The position numbers and the translations under genes were made by a program. Below, piece by piece: positions 1 to 6,094 of a stretch of DNA of 12,283 bases. Each line of letters opens with the position of its first letter. Position 1 is the first letter of the stretch. The notes beneath the pieces were generated by a model, which did not search any database, was not told where the DNA came from, and saw only the letters and a program-made list of their open reading frames with translations. Origin of the DNA: an uncultured Collinsella sp. Lineage in GTDB: Bacteria; Actinomycetota; Coriobacteriia; Coriobacteriales; Coriobacteriaceae. The stretch covers positions 1 to 12,283 of the forward strand of contig CABUPE010000045.1 in NCBI GenBank assembly GCA_902493515.1, read 5' to 3'.

Positions 1-25
1 CTAGCTGCGGAAACGCGGGGTCCGT

Positions 26-54
26 TCAGGCTGTTGCGTTGAGATTGAAAATCA
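26..54 (-). promoter_or_regulatory. Fur-like box and conserved stretch at left edge
   Basis: TGAGATTGAAAATCA (40-54) is an imperfect AT-rich dyad loosely resembling a 7-1-7 Fur/DtxR-type box. Read on the minus strand, positions 53 to 26 match 22 of 28 bases of 12233-12260 at the other edge, including the shared run GCAACAGCCT. A regulated gene would lie to the left, outside the window. Assignment to iron regulation is a guess from similarity. Nothing else is recognisable in 1-96. Confidence 0.3.
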
Positions 55-96
55 AGCAAGCGATGAAGTACGGCAGAACATCTCTCTCCAATGACG

Positions 97-132
97 GAAC
101 AAAATAGGCGCCCCAGCCGAAACCGGGGCGCC
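97..132 (-). terminator. Rho-independent terminator after fruK
   Basis: A perfect 8-bp stem (GGCGCCCC at 107-114 with GGGGCGCC at 125-132) encloses a 10-nt loop. On the minus strand it is followed by TATTTTGTT. It starts 28 bases past the fruK stop, so it closes the ptsH-ptsI-fruK unit. Confidence 0.9.
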
Positions 133-160
133 GCATGCGCACGAATATGTCGCGTTTCGA

Positions 161-1093
161 TTACTGACGATCGAGCTTGCGGACAGCAACGCGCTTGCTG
201 TACTCGTCGACGTGACCGAAGTCGCCGATGCCGACGGACTCGGCAACGTTGGCGCCGGTGGCCATAGCGAGCTTCATGGCCTCCTCGACGTTGTCGCGAT
301 CCCTGTACCACTTGTGCAGGAAAGCAGCGAGGGTGCAGTCGCCGGCGCAGACAGAAGAAACCAGCTTGATGTTGAACTCACGCTTGGCGTACCAAATATC
401 CTCGCCGTTGGAGAAGTAAGCGTCGCCGCGGCTACCACGGGTGAGCAGCACGTTCTGAACGCCAGCGTCGTGAGCCATCTTCATGGCAACGCGGACCTCG
501 TCGTCGGTGTCGACCGGCACGCCGAAGATGGCCTTCATCTCGTGATGGTTCGGCTTGATGAGCAGCGGCTTCTTGTGAGCGAGCTCCTTGAGCTTGTCGG
601 AGGACAGGTCCAGGACGACGTCGGCGCCACGAGCCTGAGCGTGCTCCATGACCTGAGCCAGGAAGTCGGGCGTAGCTTTGGGAGGCACGGAGCCGGAAAC
701 GATCAGGCACTCGAGATCGCCCGCGGTGTCCAGGATGTTGTAGAGCTCCTCCTGGTGCTGCGGCGTGATCGGAGCACCCGGGTTCAGGATGCCGTACTCG
801 TGCTGGCCATCGTTGACGTAGGTGTTAATGCGCGTGATACCGTCGGTCCAGACCGGGCGGCAGAGGCAACCCAGGTTCATGACCTCCTCGACGATGAACT
901 TGCCCGTGAAGCCAGCGAAGAAGCCGAGCGCGACGGTGTCGACGCCCATCTTCTTAAAGGCGAAGGACACGTCGAGGCCCTTGCCGTTAGCCGTGTAGCT
1001 GGCCGAGCCGGTGCGGACGTTCTCGTCGGGCTCGAGCGGAGAGCTCGAAACCGTCATGTCGACAGCCGGGTTAGCGGTTAGCGTATAGAACAT
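161..1093 (-). CDS. fruK: 1-phosphofructokinase (PfkB/ribokinase fold)
   Basis: Converts fructose 1-phosphate, the product of the fructose PTS, to fructose 1,6-bisphosphate with ATP in the cytoplasm. The 310-residue length is normal for FruK. The N-terminus MFYTLTANPAVD matches the family start (typically IxTVTLNPAxD). The GFTG segment lies near residues 61-64 and the catalytic Asp is D252. Two signatures deviate: the N-terminal GGKG loop reads NGKG (36-39), and the GAGD anion-hole motif reads CAGD (249-252). The ATG is preceded by a GGGGG Shine-Dalgarno about 8 bases upstream. The gene is last in the ptsH-ptsI-fruK run, 74 bases after ptsI, and ends at a strong terminator. Tagatose-6-phosphate kinase is an alternative from sequence alone; adjacency to fruA favours FruK. 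Confidence 0.9.
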   Translation of the reverse strand: MFYTLTANPAVDMTVSSSPLEPDENVRTGSASYTANGKGLDVSFAFKKMGVDTVALGFFAGFTGKFIVEEVMNLGCLCRPVWTDGITRINTYVNDGQHEYGILNPGAPITPQHQEELYNILDTAGDLECLIVSGSVPPKATPDFLAQVMEHAQARGADVVLDLSSDKLKELAHKKPLLIKPNHHEMKAIFGVPVDTDDEVRVAMKMAHDAGVQNVLLTRGSRGDAYFSNGEDIWYAKREFNIKLVSSVCAGDCTLAAFLHKWYRDRDNVEEAMKLAMATGANVAESVGIGDFGHVDEYSKRVAVRKLDRQ

Positions 1094-1094
1094 T

Positions 1095-1150
1095 TACAGT
1101 ACCCCCTGTATATGTGAGGGCCGCGTGGCCGGCCCATTCCAACCACGCGG
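1095..1150 (-). promoter_or_regulatory. Intercistronic hairpins ahead of fruK
   Basis: The ptsI-fruK gap holds a perfect 8-bp stem, CCGCGTGG (1121-1128) with CCACGCGG (1143-1150), around a 14-nt loop and with no T-tract. A second 5-bp stem, TACAG (1095-1099) with CTGTA (1106-1110), places the G-rich fruK ribosome binding site in its 6-nt loop. The larger hairpin could mark mRNA processing or protect a 3' end, and the smaller could tune fruK translation. Both roles are inferred. Confidence 0.5.
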
Positions 1151-1167
1151 TTACCTCTGATACCAAA

Positions 1168-2877
1168 TTAGCGAGCTGCGGACTCGAGCAGTGCCTTGAC
1201 CTCGGCGGCGGTGTTGCAGGCGAGCGCCTTCTCGGCGAGCTCGTCGCACTCGGCCTTGGTCCACTGGCTGATGGTCTTGCGGGCGCGCAGGATCGACGGA
1301 GCGCTCATCGAGAACTCCTCCAAGCCCCAGCTGATCAGCAGCGGCTCGAGCAGCGGATCAGCAGCGGCCTCGCCGCACATACCGACCATGATGCCGTCCT
1401 TCACGCCGCTCTCGATGATGTTCTTAAGCGAGCGGAGCACGGCGGGATAGTACACCTGGTACAGGTTGGAGATGGTGTCGTTGCCTCGGTCGGCGCACAT
1501 GGTGTAACCGATCAGGTCGTTGGTGCCGATGGAGAAGAAGTCGGCGACCTCGGCCAAACGGTCAGCGAGCAGCGAAGCAGCAGGCGTCTCAACCATGATG
1601 CCGACCTCGATGTTCTCGTTGAACTTGCGACCCTCTTCGGTCAGCTCGGCCTTGCACTGCTCGACGAGCTCCTTGACAGCCAAGACCTCCTCGACGCAGG
1701 TGACGAGCGGGATCATGATCTTGACGTCACCGAAGGCGCTAGCGCGCAGCAGAGCGCGGAGCTGGACCTTGTACTGGTCGGGATTGGCCAGGCAGTAACG
1801 CACGGCGCGGAAGCCCATGAAGGGGTTATCTTCCTTGACCATGTGCAGATACGGAATCTCCTTGTCGCCGCCCACATCGAGCGTGCGGATGATGACCGGA
1901 GCACCCTTGAGCGCGCTGGCGACCTTACGGTAGGCGTTGAACTGCTCCTCCTCGGAAGGAAGCTCAGCAGAGTCCATGAACAGGAACTCGGAGCGGAACA
2001 GACCGATGGCCTCGGCGTCGTGATCGAGCGCGTTGGGCACGTCATCGGGGTTACCGATGTTGCAGGCGATGATCTTCTTGATGCCATCGGCAGTCACGGA
2101 CGGCTTGCCACGGAAGGCCTCGAGGGCTGCCTTCTCGGCAGCAAAGGCCTCGGCCTTGGCGGTGTAGGCAGCGAGCGTCTCCTCGTCTGGATCGGCCTCG
2201 ACGATACCCTTGCCACCGTCGACGACAACGGTCATACCGTTGCGCAGCGCGGTGCAGCTGTTGGAAACCGAAAGGACAGCCGGGATCTCGAGGGCACGGG
2301 CGATGATCGCGGAGTGCGACGTGCGGCCACCGGTCTCGGTGACGATACCGGCAACGTGGGCCTTATCGATCGTGGCAGTCATGGACGGCGTGAGGTCATG
2401 CACGACAACGACGGTGTTCTCGGGCAGGACGGAGAGGTCGACGACCTCCTTGCCCAGCAGCTCGGCCAGAATACCGGTTCGGATGTCGGCGATGTCGGCC
2501 GCGCGCAGACGGAACATCTCGTCGTCCATGGACAGGAACATGTTCTCGAACATGGTCGAGGTGTCCATGAGCGCCTGCTCGGCGCAAGTACCACCGTCAA
2601 TGGCGGCGTTGATGGCGTCGGTCATGCCCGGATCCTGAGCCAGGACAATGTGTCCGCTCATGATCTCGGCCTCGGCCTCGCCCACCGTCTCCTTCATGTG
2701 GTCGGCCTGAGCCTGGGTCTTCTCGCAGAAGACCGAAAGAGCGGACTGATAGCGCTCCTTCTCTGCTGCCGAATCAGCAACCTCGTGCGGCTCAAACGTC
2801 AAGTCGGGATCGACGGCGACCATGACGGTGCCGATACCGATGCCCTCGGAAGCGTTGACTCCCTGATACATTCCCAT
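1168..2877 (-). CDS. ptsI: PTS enzyme I (phosphoenolpyruvate-protein phosphotransferase)
   Basis: First enzyme of the sugar PTS: takes phosphate from PEP onto a histidine and passes it to HPr. The phospho-His signature GGRTSHSAII puts the acceptor at H188 (569-residue numbering). The PEP-site motifs are complete: GLFRSEF with R295, RTLDVGGDK with R331, the SIGTNDL segment, and MCGE with the C-terminal acid/base cysteine C501. These sit one residue from the E. coli positions. Length is typical (about 570). The frame stays open to 2925, but GGAG six bases before the ATG at 2877 supports this start. ATG 2871 (MYQGVNASEG) also has GAGG at good spacing and aligns equally well. A hairpin separates the gene from ptsH. 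Confidence 0.96.
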   Translation of the reverse strand: MGMYQGVNASEGIGIGTVMVAVDPDLTFEPHEVADSAAEKERYQSALSVFCEKTQAQADHMKETVGEAEAEIMSGHIVLAQDPGMTDAINAAIDGGTCAEQALMDTSTMFENMFLSMDDEMFRLRAADIADIRTGILAELLGKEVVDLSVLPENTVVVVHDLTPSMTATIDKAHVAGIVTETGGRTSHSAIIARALEIPAVLSVSNSCTALRNGMTVVVDGGKGIVEADPDEETLAAYTAKAEAFAAEKAALEAFRGKPSVTADGIKKIIACNIGNPDDVPNALDHDAEAIGLFRSEFLFMDSAELPSEEEQFNAYRKVASALKGAPVIIRTLDVGGDKEIPYLHMVKEDNPFMGFRAVRYCLANPDQYKVQLRALLRASAFGDVKIMIPLVTCVEEVLAVKELVEQCKAELTEEGRKFNENIEVGIMVETPAASLLADRLAEVADFFSIGTNDLIGYTMCADRGNDTISNLYQVYYPAVLRSLKNIIESGVKDGIMVGMCGEAAADPLLEPLLISWGLEEFSMSAPSILRARKTISQWTKAECDELAEKALACNTAAEVKALLESAAR

Positions 2878-2922
2878 TCCTCTCTCCGTGTCATGTGATA
2901 AAGCGTTTTGCCATATCCATGA

Positions 2923-2959
2923 CAAAAGAGCGCAGCTACCTTACAACAGGTCACTGCGC
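2923..2959 (-). terminator. Terminator-like attenuator between ptsH and ptsI
   Basis: On the minus strand GCGCAG (2959-2954) pairs with CTGCGC (2935-2930), and inner ACCT pairs with AGGT around a 6-nt loop, leaving one G-A mismatch. CTCTTTTG follows. The T-tract is short, so partial termination is more likely than complete. That would give more HPr than enzyme I mRNA from one promoter. No convincing separate ptsI promoter is visible downstream. Confidence 0.6.
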
Positions 2960-3004
2960 CCCCAAATATGAACTTAGTTGTTCAACATGCGACCCGTTTG
3001 AGTT

Positions 3005-3268
3005 CTACTCGCCAAGACCGCTCTTGATGAGCTCGATGGCAGCAGCCAGAGCCTCGGCCTCGTCAGCGCCGTCGCACTTGACCTCGACCTCGGTGCCGCA
3101 GGGGATACCAGCAGCCATGAGGGCCATCGGGGACTTGCCGTTGACCTCCTTCTCGGGGGTAACGACCGTCACGTCACAGGCATACTTGCCCATGGTGGAG
3201 GCGAACAGACCAGCCGGACGCATGTGCAGACCCTGAGGATTAACGAGGGTAGCCTTCTCAGAAACCAT
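3005..3268 (-). CDS. ptsH: Phosphocarrier protein HPr
   Basis: Small cytoplasmic PTS carrier that receives phosphate from enzyme I and donates it to EIIA of FruA. At 87 residues it has the standard HPr length. The active-site motif GLHMRPAG places the phosphorylated histidine at H15, its canonical position; the usual Ala after His is Met here. Residue 46 is serine in VNGKSPMALMAAG, matching the HPr-kinase site of Firmicutes. No kinase is visible in this window, so Ser46 regulation is open. AAGGAG six bases before the ATG gives a clear start. The gene is separated from upstream fruA by 550 bases with its own promoter-like region, and its leader can fold over the ribosome binding site. Confidence 0.96.
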   Translation of the reverse strand: MVSEKATLVNPQGLHMRPAGLFASTMGKYACDVTVVTPEKEVNGKSPMALMAAGIPCGTEVEVKCDGADEAEALAAAIELIKSGLGE

Positions 3269-3271
3269 AGT

Positions 3272-3319
3272 TGACTCCTTTTTTGTGTTTAACCCCTGTC
3301 ATGTATGTGGCAGGAGTCA
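3272..3319 (-). promoter_or_regulatory. ptsH leader with Shine-Dalgarno-sequestering stem
   Basis: In the ptsH 5' leader TGACTCCT (3319-3312) is perfectly complementary to AGGAGTCA (3279-3272), which contains the ptsH Shine-Dalgarno. The CCT of the upstream arm can instead join CCTGCCA (3314-3308), which pairs with TGACAGG (3301-3295) with one mismatch. The two folds exclude each other, so this looks like a small translational switch. The trigger, if any, is unknown. Confidence 0.5.
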
Positions 3320-3333
3320 GATTCACGACGTTG

Positions 3334-3365
3334 TTTATATTAACTCACATCAAACGGTTTTTCAT
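3334..3365 (-). promoter_or_regulatory. Putative ptsH promoter with RpiR-type operator
   Basis: A -10-like TATAAA lies at 3339-3334 (TAATAT overlaps it at 3342-3337). The expected -35 position is poor and is covered by a dyad at 3365-3349, ATGAAA-AACCG-TTTGAT on the minus strand. The same architecture occurs upstream of fruA. A start near 3327 would give a leader of about 60 bases made almost entirely of the Shine-Dalgarno switch. Confidence 0.45.
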
Positions 3366-3383
3366 TATGTTTCGGACGAATTG

Positions 3384-3580
3384 TTGGACAGATGTGTTTG
3401 TCGTCCGCTTGCTCGCCCACAGGGGGCCGGGCGCGGCCAGTGAGATTTCCTGCTCTACAGTCCTGCTCGCACGAAGAGCACATTAAGTGCTCTTCGGCTC
3501 GTGCGGAACTCGCGATAAATCTCACAGGCCACGCGCGGGCCCCTGTGGGCGAGCAAGCTGCAGAAACCCAGTCGGTCCAA
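3384..3580. repeat. Long imperfect palindromic element, possible structured RNA
   Basis: A nested inverted repeat fills the fruA-ptsH gap. A perfect 19-bp arm lies at 3407-3425 and 3540-3558. Next is a 24-bp stretch with a few mismatches ending in GTGAGATTT (3440-3448) and AAATCTCAC (3517-3525). The central hairpin pairs CGAAGAGCAC (3472-3481) with GTGCTCTTCG (3487-3496) over a 5-nt loop. Short outer arms TTGGAC (3384-3389) and GTCCAA (3575-3580) suggest the full extent. Short frames through it read on both strands as a by-product of the symmetry, so I call no gene. It could be a MITE-like repeat, a structured RNA or a protein-binding palindrome. Confidence 0.75.
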
Positions 3581-3649
3581 AGTAATGTCGGCTGAAAAGA
3601 ATTCTGGCTGATGATCTGTTCGCGATAAAGACTCGATAGGAAGCCCCCT

Positions 3650-3745
3650 CTATACCCTTTTATAAGTTGCGGTGAAATAGGGACTGAATTTGGGGTTGAA
3701 TCGTTTAAGCAGTCCCTATTTCACCGCAACTTATGGGAGGGATAG
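3650..3745. repeat. Inverted repeat with perfect 25-bp arms
   Basis: Positions 3662-3686 and 3710-3734 are exact reverse complements (25 bp) around a 23-nt loop. Wobble and Watson-Crick pairs, with one bulged A, extend the stem outward to 3650 and 3745. There is no reading frame. The element directly abuts the T-tract side of the fruA terminator. It may be a repeat-family member, a mini-element, or a second barrier to transcription from fruA into ptsH. 3581-3649 shows nothing recognisable. Confidence 0.8.
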
Positions 3746-3780
3746 AAAAAAAGGCGGAGACCCTGGGGAGGGACTCCGCC
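3746..3780 (-). terminator. Rho-independent terminator after fruA
   Basis: A perfect GGCGGAG/CTCCGCC stem (3774-3780 with 3753-3759) has an inner CCCT/AGGG extension. On the minus strand it is followed by seven Ts (3752-3746). It lies 38 bases past the fruA stop, so fruA should be transcribed largely apart from ptsH. Confidence 0.95.
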
Positions 3781-3818
3781 TTATATACAGGGGGCGATGC
3801 TATTCGCGTGTTGCGGGA

Positions 3819-5822
3819 TTAGACCAGACGGGCGTTAATCGTCTTGGCGATCTCGGCGGCGTCGGTGGAACCCTTAACGGTGGCACGGAAGTCCTCGTCC
3901 ATGAGCGCCTCGGCGACCTTGGACAGGATCTTGAGGTGCGTAGTGCCGGCCTGGGCACCGGGGATGAGCAGGGCGATAGCCACGTTGACGGGAGCGCCGT
4001 CCATGGTATCCCAACCGGTCACGCCGGACTCGTCCTTGACGACGATGACGGCAGACTCGCTAATGGCGTCGGACTTGGCATGCGGGATAGCGAAGCCCTC
4101 CATCATGCCCGTGGTGCCCTCGGCCTCGCGGGCCAGGAAGGCGTTCATCACGGCGTCGGCGTCGCTGGCGATACCGGCCTTGACAGCCTGGTTGGAAACG
4201 AAGCTCAGAGCCTCGTCGCGAGAAGCGAAGTCCTCGGCGACAAAGACATTCTCGACCTTCACGAAGTCGGCGGCCTCGGCCTTGGGGGCCTCGACGGCAG
4301 CGGCCTCGGGGGCTTCAACCGGCTTGGCTGCAGGAGCGGGCTTCTGGTTCTTCTCGAAGTCGTACTTCTTGAAAGCCACGAACAGGATGCCACCGACCAC
4401 GGCGCCGATGAGGATCGCGAGGACCCACAGCGGACCGTTCTCGACAACGGGCAGGACCAGGAAGCCGCCGTGAGGCGCCGGATCGTGAACGTTGAAGAAG
4501 ATGGTCAAGATGGAAGCGATGGAAGAACCGAGCATCATGATGGGCATAACGGGCCAGATGTTCTTGGTCATGAACGGAATGGCGCCCTCGGTGATGTGGG
4601 TGCAACCAAGGATGAGGTTGACGATACCGGCGTCATGATCCTCCTGGCTGAAGTACTTCTTGCCGACAACGACGGCGAAGGTGGTGATCAGCGGCGGAAC
4701 GATGCAAGCGGCGGAGACGGCAGCCATGAAGTTGGTGCCGAAGTTGTAGGTCTCGGTGCCGACGCCAGCTTCGAGAGCGGTACCGAGCAGGAAGGTGCCA
4801 GTAGCGTAAGCAGCCTTGTTGACCGGGCCGCCCATATCAAAGGCGCACATGCAGCCGATGGCCAGGCCAAGGATCACCGGACCGGAGTTACCGAGGCTCT
4901 GCAGGAAATCCATCATGCCCTGGTTAATGGCAGCCATGGGGCCGGAAATACCGAGCATGACCAGACCGACGATGGCGGTAGAGCACAGCGGATACAGGAA
5001 GATTGCCTTCAGGCCATTAAGGCTCGCAGGAATTTTAGAGAAAACCTTCTCGAGCAGCAGGATGACATAGCCAGCGAGGAAGCCGCCGACGATGCCGCCT
5101 AGGAAGCCAAAGCCCACACCTGCGCCACCGGCGTCGATCATGCCGGTATCGGCGTTAACAGGCAAGCCCTGGATGGCAATCATACCGGCGACGAAACCGG
5201 GGACGAGCGCCGGGCGCTTGCCGATGGACTCGGCGATGTAAGCGGAGAGCACCGGAACCATGAGGTTCATGGCGATACCGCCGATAATCTTGAGCATCGC
5301 GGCAAAGCTGTTGTAGTCGGCAGCCGTCGAATCAAAGGACGTGATGCCCCACAGGAACGAAATGGCGGTCAGAACACCACCGGCAACGACGAAGACCAGC
5401 ATGTGGCTGACGCCGTTCATGAGGTGCTTGTAGATGACGTGACCGATGGACTCCTTCTCCTCGACCTCGTCCTCGACATCGGCGGCAGCGGCAACCGTGT
5501 CGTCGCCCTTGGCGGCGAGCGCGCGGTCGATCAGCTTACCAGCAGCCTCGACAGACAGGGCCTTGGAAACACCAACGGAAACCATGGGCTTACCGGCGAA
5601 ACGCTCAGCCTGGACATCCTTATCGGCTGCGACAACGACGGCCTTGGCACCGGCGATCTCGCTCTTGGTGAGCTCGTTCTCGACGCCGACCTGGCCATGA
5701 GTCTCGACCTTAATGGTCAGACCTCGCTCGGCAGCAGCCTTCTCCAGCGCCTCCTTCGCCATGAAGGTGTGCGCAATGCCGGTCGGGCAACCGGTCGCGG
5801 CGATGATGTCAAACTTAGCCAT
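3819..5822 (-). CDS. fruA: Fructose PTS permease, fused EIIB-EIIC-EIIA
   Basis: Membrane permease that imports fructose and phosphorylates it to fructose 1-phosphate. Domain order in 667 residues: EIIB at about 1-106, with the phosphocysteine C12 in ATGCPTGIAHTF; an acidic linker; EIIC at about 126-486, with many hydrophobic segments and the family motif ITEGAIPF (410-417); an Ala/Pro/Glu linker (487-519); and EIIA (520-667), with phospho-His H581 in FAIPHAKS. All three phosphotransfer elements are intact, so only HPr and EI are needed, and both are encoded downstream. The frame continues upstream to 5894, but AAGGAGGG five bases before the ATG at 5822, and alignment of EIIB, fix this start. 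It is divergent from an RpiR-type gene and followed by a strong terminator. The exact sugar (fructose versus mannose-type relatives) is inferred from family and neighbouring fruK. Confidence 0.95.
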   Translation of the reverse strand: MAKFDIIAATGCPTGIAHTFMAKEALEKAAAERGLTIKVETHGQVGVENELTKSEIAGAKAVVVAADKDVQAERFAGKPMVSVGVSKALSVEAAGKLIDRALAAKGDDTVAAAADVEDEVEEKESIGHVIYKHLMNGVSHMLVFVVAGGVLTAISFLWGITSFDSTAADYNSFAAMLKIIGGIAMNLMVPVLSAYIAESIGKRPALVPGFVAGMIAIQGLPVNADTGMIDAGGAGVGFGFLGGIVGGFLAGYVILLLEKVFSKIPASLNGLKAIFLYPLCSTAIVGLVMLGISGPMAAINQGMMDFLQSLGNSGPVILGLAIGCMCAFDMGGPVNKAAYATGTFLLGTALEAGVGTETYNFGTNFMAAVSAACIVPPLITTFAVVVGKKYFSQEDHDAGIVNLILGCTHITEGAIPFMTKNIWPVMPIMMLGSSIASILTIFFNVHDPAPHGGFLVLPVVENGPLWVLAILIGAVVGGILFVAFKKYDFEKNQKPAPAAKPVEAPEAAAVEAPKAEAADFVKVENVFVAEDFASRDEALSFVSNQAVKAGIASDADAVMNAFLAREAEGTTGMMEGFAIPHAKSDAISESAVIVVKDESGVTGWDTMDGAPVNVAIALLIPGAQAGTTHLKILSKVAEALMDEDFRATVKGSTDAAEIAKTINARLV

Positions 5823-5843
5823 GTGTCCCTCCTTCTTGAGTAC

Positions 5844-5884
5844 AGCGCCCGCGGGCGCTCCCCTACACGCGCTTCGATGCGCGT
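5844..5884 (-). promoter_or_regulatory. Tandem GC-rich hairpins in fruA leader
   Basis: A perfect 16-bp palindrome, AGCGCCCGCGGGCGCT (5844-5859), and a 6-bp stem, ACGCGC (5867-5872) with GCGCGT (5879-5884), lie just ahead of the fruA ribosome binding site (5827-5834). Read on the plus strand, the second stem is followed by five Ts and resembles a weak terminator. They may protect the fruA mRNA or block antisense transcription; both are inferences. Confidence 0.5.
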
Positions 5885-5948
5885 TTTTCCACACTTGAAA
5901 GATACCAACCTACCGTCCGCGCGAGAAGAGACAAGGCGCAATTCTCCG

Positions 5949-5965
5949 GTGAAAGGTTCTTTCAT
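5949..5965 (-). promoter_or_regulatory. Putative operator upstream of fruA
   Basis: The minus strand reads ATGAAA-GAACC-TTTCAC, containing a TGAAAG/CTTTCA dyad around a 3-base centre (5950-5964). It matches the dyad upstream of ptsH (3349-3365) at 12 of 17 positions with the same ATGAAA-N5-TTT layout. RpiR-family regulators are known to bind such short dyads, and the divergent gene encodes one. The fruA promoter itself is not clear. Confidence 0.5.
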
Positions 5966-5981
5966 AACCGTAAACGGCAAG

Positions 5982-6076
5982 TGAAAGTTTACCATCAACA
6001 CTTGAAACGGCAAGGTGTATCTTGTAAATGAAAATGCCCGTATACTATGGCATTGCAAATCAAGCTAGATTTTCAT
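5982..6076 (+). promoter_or_regulatory. rpiR-type gene promoter with flanking TGAAA half-sites
   Basis: A good -10 box TATACT sits at 6041-6046, with no strong -35. Half-sites TGAAA occur at 5982, 6003 and 6029. ATGAAAAT (6028-6035) and ATTTTCAT (6069-6076) form an inverted pair bracketing the -10 and the likely transcript start. The arrangement suits autoregulation by the encoded regulator. CAAGTG and CACTTG also form an inverted pair in the same region. Confidence 0.4.
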
Positions 6077-6094
6077 GCCAACCAGGAGCCATCC

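Noticed and set aside
212..1081. Plus-strand open frame of 289 codons opposite fruK
   Set aside because: Antisense shadow of fruK with no domain signature.
1114..2898. Plus-strand open frame of 594 codons opposite ptsI
   Set aside because: It is a shadow of high-GC codon use. The opposite strand is an unmistakable enzyme I with all catalytic motifs, and the plus frame shows no family features.
2878..2925. Longer N-terminus for enzyme I
   Set aside because: The extra 16 residues overlap the attenuator T-tract and do not match the family; good Shine-Dalgarno spacing favours 2877 or 2871.
2900..2927. Separate ptsI promoter (TTGTCA with TTTATC 17 bases on)
   Set aside because: The -10 matches only 3 of 6 positions, so it is not distinguishable from chance.
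3271..3595. Short open frames on both strands in the fruA-ptsH gap
   Set aside because: They run through the palindrome, read similarly on both strands because of it, and lack ribosome binding sites.
3690..5102. Plus-strand open frame of 470 codons opposite fruA
   Set aside because: It is rich in Gly, Asp and His in the manner of antisense frames. It begins in the inverted repeat and runs over the fruA terminator. fruA on the minus strand is clear.
5823..5894. Longer N-terminus for FruA
   Set aside because: It would translate the leader hairpins and the strong Shine-Dalgarno. EIIB begins exactly at the 5822 ATG.
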